Source: Ardenticatenales bacterium
GTDB taxonomy: Bacteria > Chloroflexota > Anaerolineae > Ardenticatenales > Ardenticatenaceae
DNA length: 64,000 nt
Direction: 5' to 3'
NCBI GenBank assembly: GCA_020634795.1
Contig: JACKAZ010000004.1
Location: forward strand, 1 to 64,000
The notes under the pieces were generated by a model, which was not told the origin of the DNA, made no database searches, and saw only the letters and a list, made by a program, of their open reading frames with translations. Made by a program: the position numbers and the translations under genes. Position 1 is the stretch's first letter, and each line of letters starts with the position of its first letter. Positions 54,766 to 62,129 of the stretch are shown piece by piece.

Positions 54766-55007
54766 AGCGGTAAGACAGTGACCGAGTTCTTTCCATTCGG
54801 GTCTGTTTCGTTTGAGTGGGTGGTTCAGTCGCGAATCGCGAATCGCGAATCGGACACACTGCCTTGCGTTGAAATTACAAGGCCAGAACCATGTCACTCT
54901 CTATCTCTATCTTTATCTCTATCTCACGATATGACCTATCACAGCCTGTCGAATTTCAACTGATTTGAAACACACCTTATTTCAACATCTAACAGAAGGA
55001 GTCCCCC
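54690..55007. repeat. B-type repeat and TCTATC microsatellite
   Basis: 54690-54745 holds B words (AACGCAGAACGCAGAACGC, AAAACGACAAGCG twice). 54896-54927 is a TCTCTATCTCTATCTTTATC microsatellite. CGCGAATCGCGAATCGCGAA lies near 54832-54851. No gene between 54766 and 55007. Confidence 0.75.
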
Positions 55008-55832
55008 ATGAACCGCGACGCACTCGAACGACTACTCGACCGCGTGGCCGACGGCGATGCCGAGGCCCGCGACGACCTGCTTGACCTGATCAACCGCCAA
55101 TCGCCCGGGCTGCGGGCGCTGGCCCACGAAGCGCTGGAGGAGGGCGGCCCCGACATGCGGGAACAGCTCATCATGACGCTGGCCCACGATCCTGAACTGG
55201 ACATGGGCGGCTTTCGGCCCAAGCCGGTGGCTCCGCCAGCCGATGCGGCAGCCGAAGTGGAAGCGGCCCCCCCCGAGCTGCTCTACAAGCTGTCGAAGGG
55301 AAGCAAGGCCGAGCGCATCAGCGCGGCCCGCGAGTTGGGCAACTACGCCGACCCGAGTACGGTTGCGCCGCTGATCGGGGCGCTGACCTCTGGCGAGCGG
55401 CGGCTGGCGTCGGCGGCGGAAGGGTCGTTACAGAAACTCGGCCGCTTGGCAGTACCAGCGCTGGTGCGCGTGATGCACGAGGAGAGCGGCCAACCCCGCT
55501 GGCACGCGGCGCGGGTGCTGACCCACATCGGTGATCCGCGGGCGACGGAGGCGCTGATCGGGGCACTGGAGGACAGCAACTACGGCACGCGCTGGCTGGC
55601 GGCGGAGGGGTTGGTGGCGATCGGCCAGCCGGTGGTGCGCCCGCTCTTCGAGATGTTGGCCCAGCAAGAGAAGGTCTCGGCTTGGCTGAAGCAGGGCGCC
55701 TACCACGTCCTGAACAAGGTCAAGCTCGGCAGCGACGATGCCCATTACCGCGACGTGGCGCGGGACATCCACAGCGCCAGCGCCGGGGTTATCCCCTCGA
55801 TTGCTGCCCGCGAATTGGCGCGGCTTGGTTGA
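55008..55832 (+). CDS. HEAT-repeat domain protein
   Basis: A 274-residue soluble helical protein. Residues about 100-220 contain HEAT/PBS-lyase-like repeats (YADPSTVAPLIGALTSGERR, VRVMHEESGQPRWHAARVLT, GDPRATEALIGALEDSNYGT, WLAAEGLVAIGQPVVRPLFE). The N-terminus LERLLDRVADGDAEARDDLL is a separate helical part. It probably acts as a protein-protein scaffold; no specific role is visible. AGAAGGAG precedes the start. Confidence 0.82.
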   Translation: MNRDALERLLDRVADGDAEARDDLLDLINRQSPGLRALAHEALEEGGPDMREQLIMTLAHDPELDMGGFRPKPVAPPADAAAEVEAAPPELLYKLSKGSKAERISAARELGNYADPSTVAPLIGALTSGERRLASAAEGSLQKLGRLAVPALVRVMHEESGQPRWHAARVLTHIGDPRATEALIGALEDSNYGTRWLAAEGLVAIGQPVVRPLFEMLAQQEKVSAWLKQGAYHVLNKVKLGSDDAHYRDVARDIHSASAGVIPSIAARELARLG

Positions 55833-55915
55833 GCGTTGGAGATACCGTGTTAAAAGTCAAGCCCCAAAATCCAGACGAGAAGAAATGGATAGCAGGCTAA
55901 AAGCGCATGGAAATA

Positions 55916-56028
55916 TGGACAACTGCTAACAACGCAGTTGCCCACATTCCCACACGCCGCCGACGGTTTCTGATAGGGGGGGCAGAATCGGGGATGTGGA
56001 TAACTGCCAACGCCGCAGTTACCCACAT
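55916..56028. repeat. Two similar hairpins with DnaA-box-like arms
   Basis: Hairpin 1: TGGACAACTGC (55916-55926) with GCAGTTGCCCA (55934-55944). Hairpin 2: ATGTGGATAACTGC (55994-56007) with GCAGTTACCCACAT (56015-56028). The second contains TGTGGATAA, the complement of the DnaA box TTATCCACA. Both lie just downstream of the IS110 gene end and may belong to that element. Confidence 0.6.
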
Positions 56029-56049
56029 CCGCTTAGCCAGAGTTCCTCA

Positions 56050-57027
56050 TTAGCACGGTAAGTAGTTCGGGTCAAAAGGCTGTCGATGTTTGAGTACACC
56101 ATACACATAATGCAACAGCTTGCGCATCACCGCTGCGACAATCTGTTGCGGTGCCAAGCCGCGCTCTGTAAGGCGCTCCGCAAACGCTTTGAGCGGCGGA
56201 TTGTGGCGCATGGCAGTCATGGCTGGAAAATAGAGTGCCTTGCGGATGGCCGCATTACCCGCCTTTGATAGGCGCGTGTAAGGGCGGCCCTTGCCCGATT
56301 CTTCACGGCGCGGATTAAGCCCGGCAAAGGCCGCTAAGGAGCGGGCGGAAGCCAGCGCTGCTAGCGGCGGCATCTCTGCCAACAAGGTACGAGCGGTCTG
56401 TTGGCCAATCCCTTGAATGGTGGTCAGCAGTTGTTGTTGCGCACTCAAGTCGCCATGTTCATCTATGAGACGTTGCCCTTGCTGGTCCAGCTCAGCGATC
56501 ATGGTTTCAATAAAAGCAAGGTGCGCTTTGATGGCGGTTTGCACCGTATCAGGCAGTTTGCCCGCCTGTAAACGGTTGTTTTCTTGGTTACGCATGCCCA
56601 CCAGCGCTGCGCGTTGGCGACTGATAGCACGCAGCGCTTGGCGCACTTCGTCTAACGGCTGCCAAGCCATGAGGTCATTGTGCAAGCAAAAGTGTGCGAT
56701 TAGGAACGCATCACCGCGGTCACTCTTGTGGCGCGCACCACTGCTGCTGGCATAATACTTGACCCGCGCCGGATTGACGATGCTCACCCGGTGACCATGC
56801 TCGTGGAGCCAATGGGCCAGCTCATCCCCATAGCGGCCGGTCGCTTCAAGACAGGCCTGTAGCGCTGTCGCCGCGCCCGTTAGCTGCGGTTCAAGCCAGT
56901 CACCCAAGGCCGCAAAGCCACGTTGATCGTTGTCAAACTGTGCGAAGCGTGCGCTTGTAGGGGTGAGCAGACAGACATCGAACCACCCTTTGGAAATGTC
57001 AATGCCTAGGATAATGAAGTCGGCCAT
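56050..57027 (-). CDS. IS110-family transposase (DEDD)
   Basis: A 325-residue recombinase with an apparently intact frame. N-terminal RuvC-like DEDD domain: ILGIDISKGWFDVCL, LEATGRYGDELAHWL and KSDRGDAFLIAHF. C-terminal domain: LTTIQGIGQQTARTLLAEMP, FAGLNPRREESGKGRPYTRL then SKAGNAAIRKAL, holding the catalytic Ser. GGGAGG precedes the start. IS110 elements lack clear inverted repeats, so ends are not defined here. Elements of this family are known to encode a bridge RNA in a non-coding flank, so 57028 onward deserves inspection. Confidence 0.93.
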   Translation of the reverse strand: MADFIILGIDISKGWFDVCLLTPTSARFAQFDNDQRGFAALGDWLEPQLTGAATALQACLEATGRYGDELAHWLHEHGHRVSIVNPARVKYYASSSGARHKSDRGDAFLIAHFCLHNDLMAWQPLDEVRQALRAISRQRAALVGMRNQENNRLQAGKLPDTVQTAIKAHLAFIETMIAELDQQGQRLIDEHGDLSAQQQLLTTIQGIGQQTARTLLAEMPPLAALASARSLAAFAGLNPRREESGKGRPYTRLSKAGNAAIRKALYFPAMTAMRHNPPLKAFAERLTERGLAPQQIVAAVMRKLLHYVYGVLKHRQPFDPNYLPC

Positions 57028-57279
57028 CAGTTACCTCCCGCTTGGAATGAAATGAATGGGGGCCAAACGATGATCGCTCCGTATCAGCCTTGTATATGCA
57101 AGCTCATCCCGCTAGGGAGGCCTAGGATACCGTCCGCACTATGTGGCGATCATCTCGATAGGGGAGCGTTATCTCCATCACAGGCTTGATGCCTCAGCGT
57201 TAAACCAGCTTCATCCCTATCGTTTGCAGTGGCTCAGAATCGTAACTTTAGTCGATTCCCCACTGCTTCCCTATCATAC
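57028..57279 (-). other. Non-coding flank upstream of the IS110 gene (candidate bridge RNA region)
   Basis: About 250 bases with no gene. Minus-strand words include CCTAGGCCTCCCTAGCGGG and TTGCATATACAAGG, giving local self-complementarity. The non-coding 5' flank is where IS110-group bridge RNAs lie. A structure is plausible but not demonstrated. Confidence 0.3.
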
Positions 57280-57475
57280 AAGCGTTGGAACGGCATGTGT
57301 GGGGGGTGTATGGGTGTATGGGTGTGAGGGTGTAGGACATTGCAAAACATTGCAAGAACAAGGTACTCATTCACCATTCACCATTGGTCGTGAGCGCGGA
57401 AAAGGGAGGCGTTCGAGCCAACCACGTAGGGGCGGCCCTTGTGGCCGCCCTTCCGCAACAATAATCACGATGCAG
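57280..57475. repeat. Left arm of a divergent 190-bp inverted repeat
   Basis: Begins AAGCGTTGGAACGGCATGTG, contains AAGAACAAGGTACTCATTC, AGCGCGGAAA, GGCGTTCGAGC, the hairpin GGGCGGCCCTTGTGGCCGCCC (57430-57450) and CACGATGC. The reverse complement of 60068-60232 shows the same words in the same order. This arm has an extra GGGTGTATGGGTGTG expansion (57305-57335). Confidence 0.75.
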
Positions 57476-57674
57476 ACGAGCGGCGCGCCACAGCAACCCC
57501 CGTCCGTCCGTGGTAAACAACGAATCACCAATGTCTTCCGATTCGCGATTTGCGATCTGCTCATGGCCATTGTCGCAACGTCAGGCCCCAGAACATTCAC
57601 TAACTGGCATATCTTCAGGGCAGACTGCTGGCCTGTCCTGCAAGTAAAGCCCCACGATCAGACCTTGCTTGATA

Positions 57675-57689
57675 TATACTTTTGGTATA
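57675..57689 (+). promoter_or_regulatory. Inverted repeat upstream of vapBC, possible operator
   Basis: TATAC and GTATA flank TTTTG, about 42 bases before the vapB start. VapB-type antitoxins repress their own operons by binding such short repeats. Confidence 0.45.
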
Positions 57690-57730
57690 CACTCTTTGAT
57701 GTACCAACTATTTTCTGACGGAGATAAGTG

Positions 57731-57964
57731 ATGGATACGGCAAAACTGTTCCTCAATGGGCGAAGTCAAGCGGTTCGATTGCCCAAAGCGTTCCGATTCG
57801 AGGGAGATCAGGTCTATGTGACGCGGTTGGGCAATGGGGTACTGTTGTTACCCTACGATGAACCGTGGCAGACCTTGATCGACAGTATAGGGGAGTTCAC
57901 CGATGATTTCATGGCCGAGCGGGACCAACCGTCTATCCAAGAACGCGAGACTTTATTCGGATGA
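57731..57964 (+). CDS. vapB: VapB-family antitoxin
   Basis: A 77-residue AbrB/SpoVT-like antitoxin. The N-terminal swapped-hairpin DNA-binding part reads MDTAKLFLNGRSQAVRLPKA, FRFEGDQVYVTRLGNGVLLL; the C-terminal tail (DDFMAERDQPSIQERETLF) would wrap VapC. GGAG lies eight bases before the ATG. The stop overlaps the vapC start as ATGA. Part of a type II toxin-antitoxin pair. Confidence 0.93.
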   Translation: MDTAKLFLNGRSQAVRLPKAFRFEGDQVYVTRLGNGVLLLPYDEPWQTLIDSIGEFTDDFMAERDQPSIQERETLFG

Positions 57965-58371
57965 ACTATCTCTTGGATACCGACAGTTGTGTTGAAATCA
58001 TTCGCAACAATCGCCCCTACCTGCTGGGCCGATTAAAAGAGCAGCCATTAGGCTCCGTGGGGGTCTCGACCATCACAGTGGCCGAACTCAGCACAGGCGT
58101 AGCGAAGAGCAGCCAGCCCGCGACGAATCGCAAGGCGTTGGCTCGATTTCTCCTACCGCTTCAAATCTATTCTTTCGACGAAAAGGCGGCAATGCGTTAT
58201 GGGGAGGTTCGTGCGGCGCTCGAACGACAGGGAACCCCGATTGGCTCCATGGATATGTTGATCGCCGCCCATACGCTGACAGTTGGTTGTACACTCGTCA
58301 CTCACAATAAGCGACATTTTGAGCACGTAGAGGGTTTGCTTATTGACGATTGGGTCGACCGAAACGAGTAA
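57961..58371 (+). CDS. vapC: VapC-family PIN ribonuclease toxin
   Basis: A 136-residue PIN-domain toxin, probably cutting tRNA or rRNA. Acidic catalytic residues: Asp in YLLDTDSC, Glu in VAELSTGV, Asp in GSMDMLIAAH; the downstream THNKRHFEHVEGL segment is typical. It is translationally coupled to vapB. All catalytic positions seem present, so it should be active. Base composition is lower in GC than the flanking genes, consistent with a mobile module. Confidence 0.94.
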   Translation: MNYLLDTDSCVEIIRNNRPYLLGRLKEQPLGSVGVSTITVAELSTGVAKSSQPATNRKALARFLLPLQIYSFDEKAAMRYGEVRAALERQGTPIGSMDMLIAAHTLTVGCTLVTHNKRHFEHVEGLLIDDWVDRNE

Positions 58372-58504
58372 AAAACGTCGTCAGACACGAGCCGCCACTG
58401 GCTGTTGTTGAGGGTACGCGCATGCTGGCTGAGTTACCAGCGTAGCCTCTGCGGGGCTGACTAACGTCGGAACTACGAACGGGGCGCTAGTAATTGAAGA
58501 AGAC

Positions 58505-58539
58505 CCAATAAAAATCCCTCTCCCGCGCGCGGGAGAGGG
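58505..58539 (-). terminator. Rho-independent terminator of the enoyl-CoA hydratase gene
   Basis: On the minus strand CCCTCTCCCGC and GCGGGAGAGGG form a perfect stem followed by ATTTTTATT. It is very similar to the terminator at 36474-36503. Confidence 0.88.
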
Positions 58540-58561
58540 CTGGGTGAGGGCTGGGTGAGGG

Positions 58562-59383
58562 TTACTCTCGCACCTGTGGCGCTTCTTCCGGCACCCAGTT
58601 GGGCTTGCGCTTCTCCTTGAAGGCGGCCATCCCTTCCACGCCACTGCTGTTGCGCAAGCGGTTGAGCGTATCCACACGCAGGGAACGGCTCTCTTGGAGC
58701 GCTTGGCCGGAGACGGCGAAGAGCAGCGCCTTGGTCTCGGCGATGGCGTCGGGCGACGCGAGCAGCAGGTCGGACACGACCTCTTCTACCAACGTCTCGA
58801 TATCCTCGTCCAGCGCCACTTCGTGGATCAGCCCGACCTCTTGGGCGCCGAAGCCGTTGAGCTTGCGCCCCGTCAGCGCCAAGCGGCGGGCCTGCGACAG
58901 GCCGATGCGCTGCAAGACAAAGGGGGAGATCATGGACGGGGCGATGCCAAGCCGCACTTCGGGCATGGCAAAAACCGCGTCGGGCGCCGCAATCGCGACG
59001 TCGCTGACGCAGACCAAGCCGAAGCCGCCACCCATCGCCACGCCCTCGACCACCACGATGACGACCTGCGGCGCATACTGCACGGCGATCAGCAGATCGT
59101 CCAGCGCTTCGGCATAGGCGAGCTGCGCGTCGCGCGTCTGGCTTTCGGGGTGGGCCATCTCTTTGATGTCGGCGCCCGCGCAGAAGGTCTCGTTGGCCCC
59201 GCGCAGCACCACGCCGCGCACCGTGCGGTCGTCGCGGATGCTGGTGAAGAAGTCGGTCAACTCCTCGATCATCTTCACGTTCATCGCGTTGCGGGCGTGG
59301 GGCCGGTCGAGTATTACGAAGGCGACCGGACCAGAGCGTTCGATGATGAGCGTTTCGGTGGTTTGTTTGATCGGTGCGTACAT
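58562..59383 (-). CDS. Enoyl-CoA hydratase/isomerase family protein
   Basis: A 273-residue crotonase-fold enzyme, probably in fatty-acid or branched-chain acyl-CoA metabolism. Oxyanion-hole segments: NETFCAGADIKEM and VVEGVAMGGGFGLVCVSDVA. Catalytic Glu candidates lie in MPEVRLGIAPSM; the C-terminal EGMAAFKEKRKPNW closes the fold. Start 59383 (MYAPIKQ) is chosen; the frame upstream consists of GTGCAAGG-type repeats. It stands alone, so the exact substrate is unknown. Confidence 0.92.
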   Translation of the reverse strand: MYAPIKQTTETLIIERSGPVAFVILDRPHARNAMNVKMIEELTDFFTSIRDDRTVRGVVLRGANETFCAGADIKEMAHPESQTRDAQLAYAEALDDLLIAVQYAPQVVIVVVEGVAMGGGFGLVCVSDVAIAAPDAVFAMPEVRLGIAPSMISPFVLQRIGLSQARRLALTGRKLNGFGAQEVGLIHEVALDEDIETLVEEVVSDLLLASPDAIAETKALLFAVSGQALQESRSLRVDTLNRLRNSSGVEGMAAFKEKRKPNWVPEEAPQVRE

Positions 59384-59407
59384 GAGGATGGAATCCTGTG
59401 GATGTTC

Positions 59408-59465
59408 GTTGTGAGGTGCAGAGTGCAAGGTGCAAGGTGCAAGGTGCAAGGTGCAAAGTGCAAGG
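59408..59465. repeat. GTGCAAG tandem repeat upstream of the hydratase gene
   Basis: About seven units of GTGCAAG/GTGCAGA over 58 bases, directly in the likely promoter region of the minus-strand hydratase gene. Confidence 0.85.
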
Positions 59466-60067
59466 GATGGTTGCGATGGCGATTTACGTCTACGGCGATT
59501 TGTTCGCCCTAGTAAGGAGAAGGCCCCAGTGCAGGGAAGGGAAATTGTCCTACGTCGGGGCCTCGTTGCCGTTGATTTGTACTATTTTATAGCGCAAAAT
59601 CACTGTCAAAAGCTACCATCCGCCGTTTTGTGGGGGCGGAAAGGCTATCAGATCGCCCTGTCGCGCCACTTTCCCCAACCATCCCGACACGTTCCTTATG
59701 TTATGCTCACCATCCCGACACATACCGCCATTCCACGTCTGTTGACATAAAGCCATCGATCTGTGCCGTTGCTCCCTTTGAAAACTCCTAACGAAATGAA
59801 ATGCGCCCATTAGAAATCCCCGCTGTGGGGCCTATTACACGTGGGTTTAAATACGGCACTAGTTAGTATGGCACTCTCCCCCGCGCTTCGCGGCACCCGC
59901 TTCGCATCCCGAAGATCAGGGGCAATCGGCACGCCGAAACTATCGTTCACTTCCGCCCACCTGTACTAGCGGCCAACAGGCCTGCCCTTCGCAGGCCCAT
60001 CCTTCACCATTAGCATTGATCTGCCGCAGGGTTATCCATCAGGCTTGGTATCACGTTCTAGCACAGC
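59466..60067. other. Long gene-poor region
   Basis: About 600 bases with no credible gene. CCATCCCGACAC occurs twice (near 59681 and 59711). Words of the palindromic boundary module appear in degraded form (AAATCCCCGCTGTGGGG near 59816, GGCCTGCCCTTCGCAGGCC near 59979, GGCTTGGTATCACG near 60043). Confidence 0.5.
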
Positions 60068-60232
60068 ATCGTGCTCATCGTTGCCGGAAGGGCGGCCACA
60101 AGGCCGCCCCTAACTGTAGCTCGAACGCCGCCTCTTTCCGCGCGCACGACGAAGGGTAAATGGGAATGAGTACCTTGTTCTTCAAGTGTTTTGTAATGTC
60201 ACCTTACCCCCACATGCCGTTCCAACGCTTAA
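60068..60232. repeat. Right arm of the divergent inverted repeat
   Basis: The reverse complement of this stretch matches 57280-57475 word for word with small gaps, including AAGCGTTGGAACGGCATGTG, AAGAACAAGGTACTCATTC, GCGCGGAAA and the GGCGGCC hairpin (60090-60109). Its outer end overlaps the last codons of the SnoaL-like pseudogene. Confidence 0.75.
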
Positions 60233-60725
60233 GCGTTCAAGCGTGCCTTGCGCGCCGCCGCGAACTGCTCGAAACCGTCATAGCCATAAACGTGCACCCG
60301 TTCCCCGCTGAACTTCTGGCGGCGCTGTCCCACGGGAAGAGGATCGTCACGTAGAAGTCGACCGGCTCGCCGGTGGGGGCGATGCCAAGCCATTCGGCTT
60401 GGTGGGTGCCGGTGACAGGGCCTCTTCCCAAGACGCCCTGCGGCCCAATGACGATGTTCTGCAGATCGAAATGGACATCAGGAAGGCGGTGAGCGGTTCG
60501 GTGTAGAAGCGCGTCGCCCCCTCCTTGCGTGCCATTGGTCGCCGGTCTGCGGCAATTCATAGAGGCAATCTTCGCTCAACGTGGCCATCAGCCCGGGGAT
60601 GTCCCGCGCATCTTCGGCAATGGAATGGGCGATCCACTCTCTGCGGATGGCACGTACGCTTCCTTCGACAGCGGGCGGCGAAGCTGGGCCACGACTTCTT
60701 GTTTGATGTGAGCAGCGTCGGTCAT
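60229..60725 (-). pseudogene. SnoaL-like/NTF2-fold protein, multiply frameshifted
   Basis: Pieces of one protein can be followed through three frames: MTDAAHIKQEVVAQL, then VRAIRREWIAHSIAEDARDI, MATLSEDCLYELPQTGDQW, then RKEGATRFYTEPLTAF, then PDVHFDLQNIVIGPQGVLG, RGPVTGTHQAEWLGIAPTG, then RQKFSGERVHVYGYDGFEQF and a TAA at 60229. At least four small indels separate them. The fold resembles SnoaL-like polyketide cyclase or ester-cyclase proteins of about 160 residues. Not functional. Confidence 0.8.
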
Positions 60726-60750
60726 GCGGTCTCCTTTGAGGATTGTTGAT

Positions 60751-61342
60751 TAAAGGCAAACCACTGCCTCCGGCAGTGGAATAGGTAATGGTTGTACCAG
60801 TGTTGAGAATGACAGTATGAATCGCCTGGAAGGTGCGAAATAATCAGGAGATTCATAATGACTCGTCAATTCAGAAAGTATCTGCTGTACGAGGCAATAC
60901 CATGTGGTGTTTTGTCCGAAGTATCGTTATCGAATACTACAAACAGAAATACGGGCGGTCACGCAGGTGTATGCTGTGTGAGCAAAAGACGGGTGGAAGT
61001 GTTGGAGATGAACGTACAGGCCGATCACGTATCTGATACTGTCGGACCGCCCAGTATGCAGTCTGACAGTAATGGCCTGAAAGGGAAGCTGGCACTGCGA
61101 ATGTTCGACCAGTTTCCAGAACTGCGGAGACAGTACTGGGGCCAGCACGTATGGTCGCGTGGGTATTGCGTAAGTACGGTGGGCTTAGACGAAGAGCGCA
61201 TCCGCAAATACGTGGCATGGCAAGAGAAAAAAGGTCAGGACGCTGAGCAAGGACGACTGTTTGACTAACCATCCCCTTCAATAGAACCGTAATAGCGCAC
61301 CTTCCAGGGCTAACATTCAAGCCACCGCCTCTGGCGGTGGTG
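60751..61342 (+). mobile_element. Degenerate IS200/IS605-family copy
   Basis: It has the left-end hairpin CCACTGCCTCCGGCAGTGG (60762-60780) and right-end hairpin CCACCGCCTCTGGCGGTGG (61322-61340), as in the intact element at 40007. The 5' half is shortened by many 1-10 base deletions; the 3' half from 61077 on is almost identical to the intact copy. Confidence 0.9.
60858..61268 (+). pseudogene. Eroded IS200-family tnpA
   Basis: It starts like the intact gene (TRQF) but loses codons and frame repeatedly: the YHVVFCPKYRYR and HVHL (HUH) regions are destroyed by small deletions, for example CACGTGCATCTG becoming CACGTATCTG. From GKLALRMFDQFPELRRQYWG to the C-terminal QGRLFD the reading is intact. 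It cannot encode an active transposase. Confidence 0.9.
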
Positions 61343-61485
61343 GCCACTAGTGAGGATGGTGGGTATTGTCGAGATCGCCGCCTTCAAACAGATTGGACGA
61401 GTTAACGGGCGATCGTGGACTCATTAGAGCGCATGTCGCACCAAATCGGAAGGTTGATTGTGCAACGGCGATCAATGGTAACAGC

Positions 61486-61592
61486 AAAGCAGGGGCCTGC
61501 GCAGGCAGGCCCCACCGACAGGCCTTCAATTTTAATCCCCGCCCCACGGTTACACCGTCCATTCCACATCCACAATTGTCTATGAGAATGGG
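61486..61592. repeat. Palindromic boundary module, copy 3 (degenerate)
   Basis: GCAGGGGCCTGCGCAGGCAG, then TTTTAATCCCCGCC, CACGGTTACACCG, CACAATTGTCTAT and GGGTATCAG, the same order as at 31735-31858. The left half of the palindrome is lost. Confidence 0.65.
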
Positions 61593-61942
61593 TATCAGAA
61601 GAAAAATTACCGCCCGTACATCCGGGTGAAGTGCTGTTCGAGGATTTCTGAAGCCCCTATCACTCAGCCAAAATCGGTTGGGCGATTGAAATTAGCTGTC
61701 CAGCGCGGCGCATCAATGAAATTGTGCAGGGCAAGCGATCAGTCAGTGCGGACACGGCCGCTGACGCTGAGCCGCATATTTCGGCATGTCGCCGCAGTTC
61801 TGGCTCGGTTTACAAGTTGACTATGGTTGGACATCGAAGAAGATCGCTTGGGCGAACGCCTTGCCGTGAAGTTCGACCTCGGTCGATGAGCAATGACGGC
61901 GCCTTGCGGACGACGGGCGCTCAGGGTCAGATGAGCCAATAG
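61582..61942 (+). pseudogene. HigA-like XRE antitoxin, multiply frameshifted
   Basis: Following frames in turn gives SEEKLPPVHPGEVLFEDF, then LKPLSLSQNRLGD, then AIEISCPARRINEIVQGKR, SVSADTA, then LTLSRIFR, SPQFWLGLQVDYG, LDIEEDRLGERLA and REVRPRSMSND. This is the plan of HigA/VapI plasmid-maintenance antitoxins (PARRINEIV-x-GKR is diagnostic). At least five small indels break it. No higB toxin gene could be found upstream; the preceding 240 bases are IS200 end and a repeat module. Confidence 0.75.
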
Positions 61943-61975
61943 TTGTTGTAGACTTTTGTGCGACGCACCGAGGCA

Positions 61976-62065
61976 GGTGCATGGTGCAAGGGGCAAAGTG
62001 CAAGGATGACAATGCAAAGCAGGGCAATAACATTGTAGCCCATTCTCCATTCTCCATGCTCCATG
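61976..62065. repeat. GTGCAAGG and CCATTCTCC repeats
   Basis: GGTGCATGGTGCAAGGGGC at 61976, AGTGCAAGG near 61998, and CCCATTCTCCATTCTCCATG near 62039-62060. The same two word families are paired at 53338-53411. Confidence 0.75.
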
Positions 62066-62129
62066 CTGCACAGCCTCAACTCCGCATAAGCGCCCACCCT
62101 GTCCCCGCCCCGAACAATCTCCCCCCCGC

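Noticed and set aside
55994..56028. Replication origin suggested by the DnaA-like box and recF in the window
   Set aside because: Only one perfect box; recF is 47 kb away and dnaA/dnaN are absent.
58473..59456. A 327-codon minus-strand frame overlapping the hydratase gene
   Set aside because: Alternative frame of the same DNA with Arg-rich noise; the crotonase frame at 58562-59383 has the real motifs.
61366..61580. HigB toxin partner upstream of the HigA-like pseudogene
   Set aside because: No RelE-like wording in any frame; the stretch is a repeat module and short noise.
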